From an uncultured Treponema sp. (GTDB taxonomy: Bacteria; Spirochaetota; Spirochaetia; Treponematales; Treponemataceae), in assembly GCA_934699065.1 (NCBI GenBank), contig CAKUWD010000157.1, positions 1-6,967 of the forward strand: a DNA stretch of 6,967 nucleotides. Direction: 5' to 3'. How positions within the stretch are numbered: the stretch's first letter is position 1; each line of letters begins with the position of its first letter. The notes under the pieces are model-generated. The model was given only the letters and a program-made list of their open reading frames with translations. It had not been told where the DNA came from and did no database searches. The position numbers and the translations under genes were made by a program. Shown here in pieces: positions 6,213-6,967 of the stretch.

Positions 6213-6967
6213 ATGAAAAAAATAATTCAGTGGCTTAAAGGTCCTAAATCAGATTTTATTCTTTTTGTAATCTTTCTTGTGCTTTTGAATATTGCAGGAC
6301 ATAAGGCATTTTTGCGTTTTGATCTTACTGCACCAAAATCTTATTCACTTTCAAAGGCAAGTAAAAGTCTCGTAAAGAATCTAGATTCTCCGCTTTCTGT
6401 ACGTGTCTTCTTTAGTGATAATCTTCCTTCTACTTACAGCAGTGTTTCTCAGTATGTAAAAGATATTCTTGTTGAATACAAGGGTGCCGCAAACAAGAAC
6501 TTTTCGGTTTCGTATATGGATATGTCTAAGCCGGAAAACGAAGAACTTGCAAGAAACCTTGGAATCCAGCAGGTTCAGATTCAGGAAATCAAAAATAACG
6601 AAGTCGGACTCAAGAATGTTTATATGGGTCTTGCCGTTACTTATGGCGACAGCATAGAAATCATGAATCCGGTTCAGACTTCTGATGGTTTTGAATTTAA
6701 TCTTACAACAAAAATGTCTAAGATGGTTTCTGTGGCAGATACACTCGCCGGTCTTGGTAAGAATGAAAAAATCTCGCTTACCCTTTACCTCAGCGACGAG
6801 CTTAAACAGCTTGGAATCAGCGGGGCAGAAGAGGCAGATAAAATTATTCGTTCAGCTTTTGACAATGTAAATAAACAGAATCTTGACCGTCTTGAATATA
6901 AAACTGTAAGCCCTTCTGCAGAAGATGTAGAGGCCCTTTCTGCAAAATATGGAATTCAGACAATTGC
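6213..6967 (+). CDS. GldG-family ABC transporter accessory protein, N-terminal part (runs off the right edge)
   Basis: 251 codons are present with no stop; relatives are roughly 450-600 residues or longer, so about half is seen. A basic start (MKKIIQWLKGPKSD) leads into one membrane helix at about 15-30 (FILFVIFLVLLNIAGH). Then comes RFDLTAPKSYSLSKASKSLV (35-54), a close match to the family hallmark 'DLT..K.YSLS..T', followed by SPLSVRVFFSDNLP (59-72) and VSQYVKDILVEYKG (78-91). This part resembles the extracytoplasmic Gldg/IFT52-like domain. It is the third gene of the operon, 11 bases after the permease stop. In Bacteroidota GldG is needed with GldA and GldF for gliding; outside that phylum the same trio is common and unassigned. 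The next gene outside the window is often a DUF4340 protein in such operons, which I only infer here. The start at 6201 or 6210 is possible but less well spaced. Confidence 0.88.
   Translation, partial: MKKIIQWLKGPKSDFILFVIFLVLLNIAGHKAFLRFDLTAPKSYSLSKASKSLVKNLDSPLSVRVFFSDNLPSTYSSVSQYVKDILVEYKGAANKNFSVSYMDMSKPENEELARNLGIQQVQIQEIKNNEVGLKNVYMGLAVTYGDSIEIMNPVQTSDGFEFNLTTKMSKMVSVADTLAGLGKNEKISLTLYLSDELKQLGISGAEEADKIIRSAFDNVNKQNLDRLEYKTVSPSAEDVEALSAKYGIQTI

Overview
The window looks like chromosomal DNA of a host-associated or free-living spirochaete, most likely Treponema. This rests on the AT-rich, TTT/CTT/GCA-leaning coding style with purine-rich ribosome binding sites, on a large signal-peptide protein that ends as an outer-membrane barrel, on a GldA/GldF/GldG-type ABC cassette, and on an Rpn-type nuclease start of the kind present in many copies in Treponema. 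The genus call is inference, not something read directly.

Layout. At the left edge the first 25 codons of a minus-strand gene (positions 77 down to 1) run out of the window; they look like the start of an Rpn/transposase-31 family PD-(D/E)XK protein. A divergent AT-rich intergenic region (78-242) separates it from the plus-strand genes. It holds candidate promoters for both directions, a perfect GC-rich palindrome, and a 14-base motif present in opposite orientations next to the two ribosome binding sites. Next come an acetylornithine aminotransferase (argD, 243-1418) and, 19 bases later, a 1013-residue exported protein (1438-4479). I read the latter as a degenerate peptidase-MA-like domain, a beta-propeller and a C-terminal outer-membrane beta-barrel.

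A 63-base gap (4480-4542) holds a promoter-like TATAAT and a small hairpin. It leads into a tightly packed ABC operon: ATPase (4543-5469), ABC-2 permease (5470-6201) and the start of a GldG-type accessory protein (6213 onward, cut by the right edge).

How the genes work together. The last three genes clearly form one membrane complex: the ATPase drives the permease, and the GldG-like protein, anchored by one N-terminal helix, supplies a large extracytoplasmic part. Its substrate is unknown; despite the Gld names, nothing here shows gliding motility. The argD gene and the barrel protein are probably co-transcribed because they are close, but I see no functional link. No rRNA, tRNA, CRISPR array, insertion-sequence end or phage gene was recognised. 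No wholly new system is evident; the oddest items are the three-part barrel protein and the mirrored leader motif.
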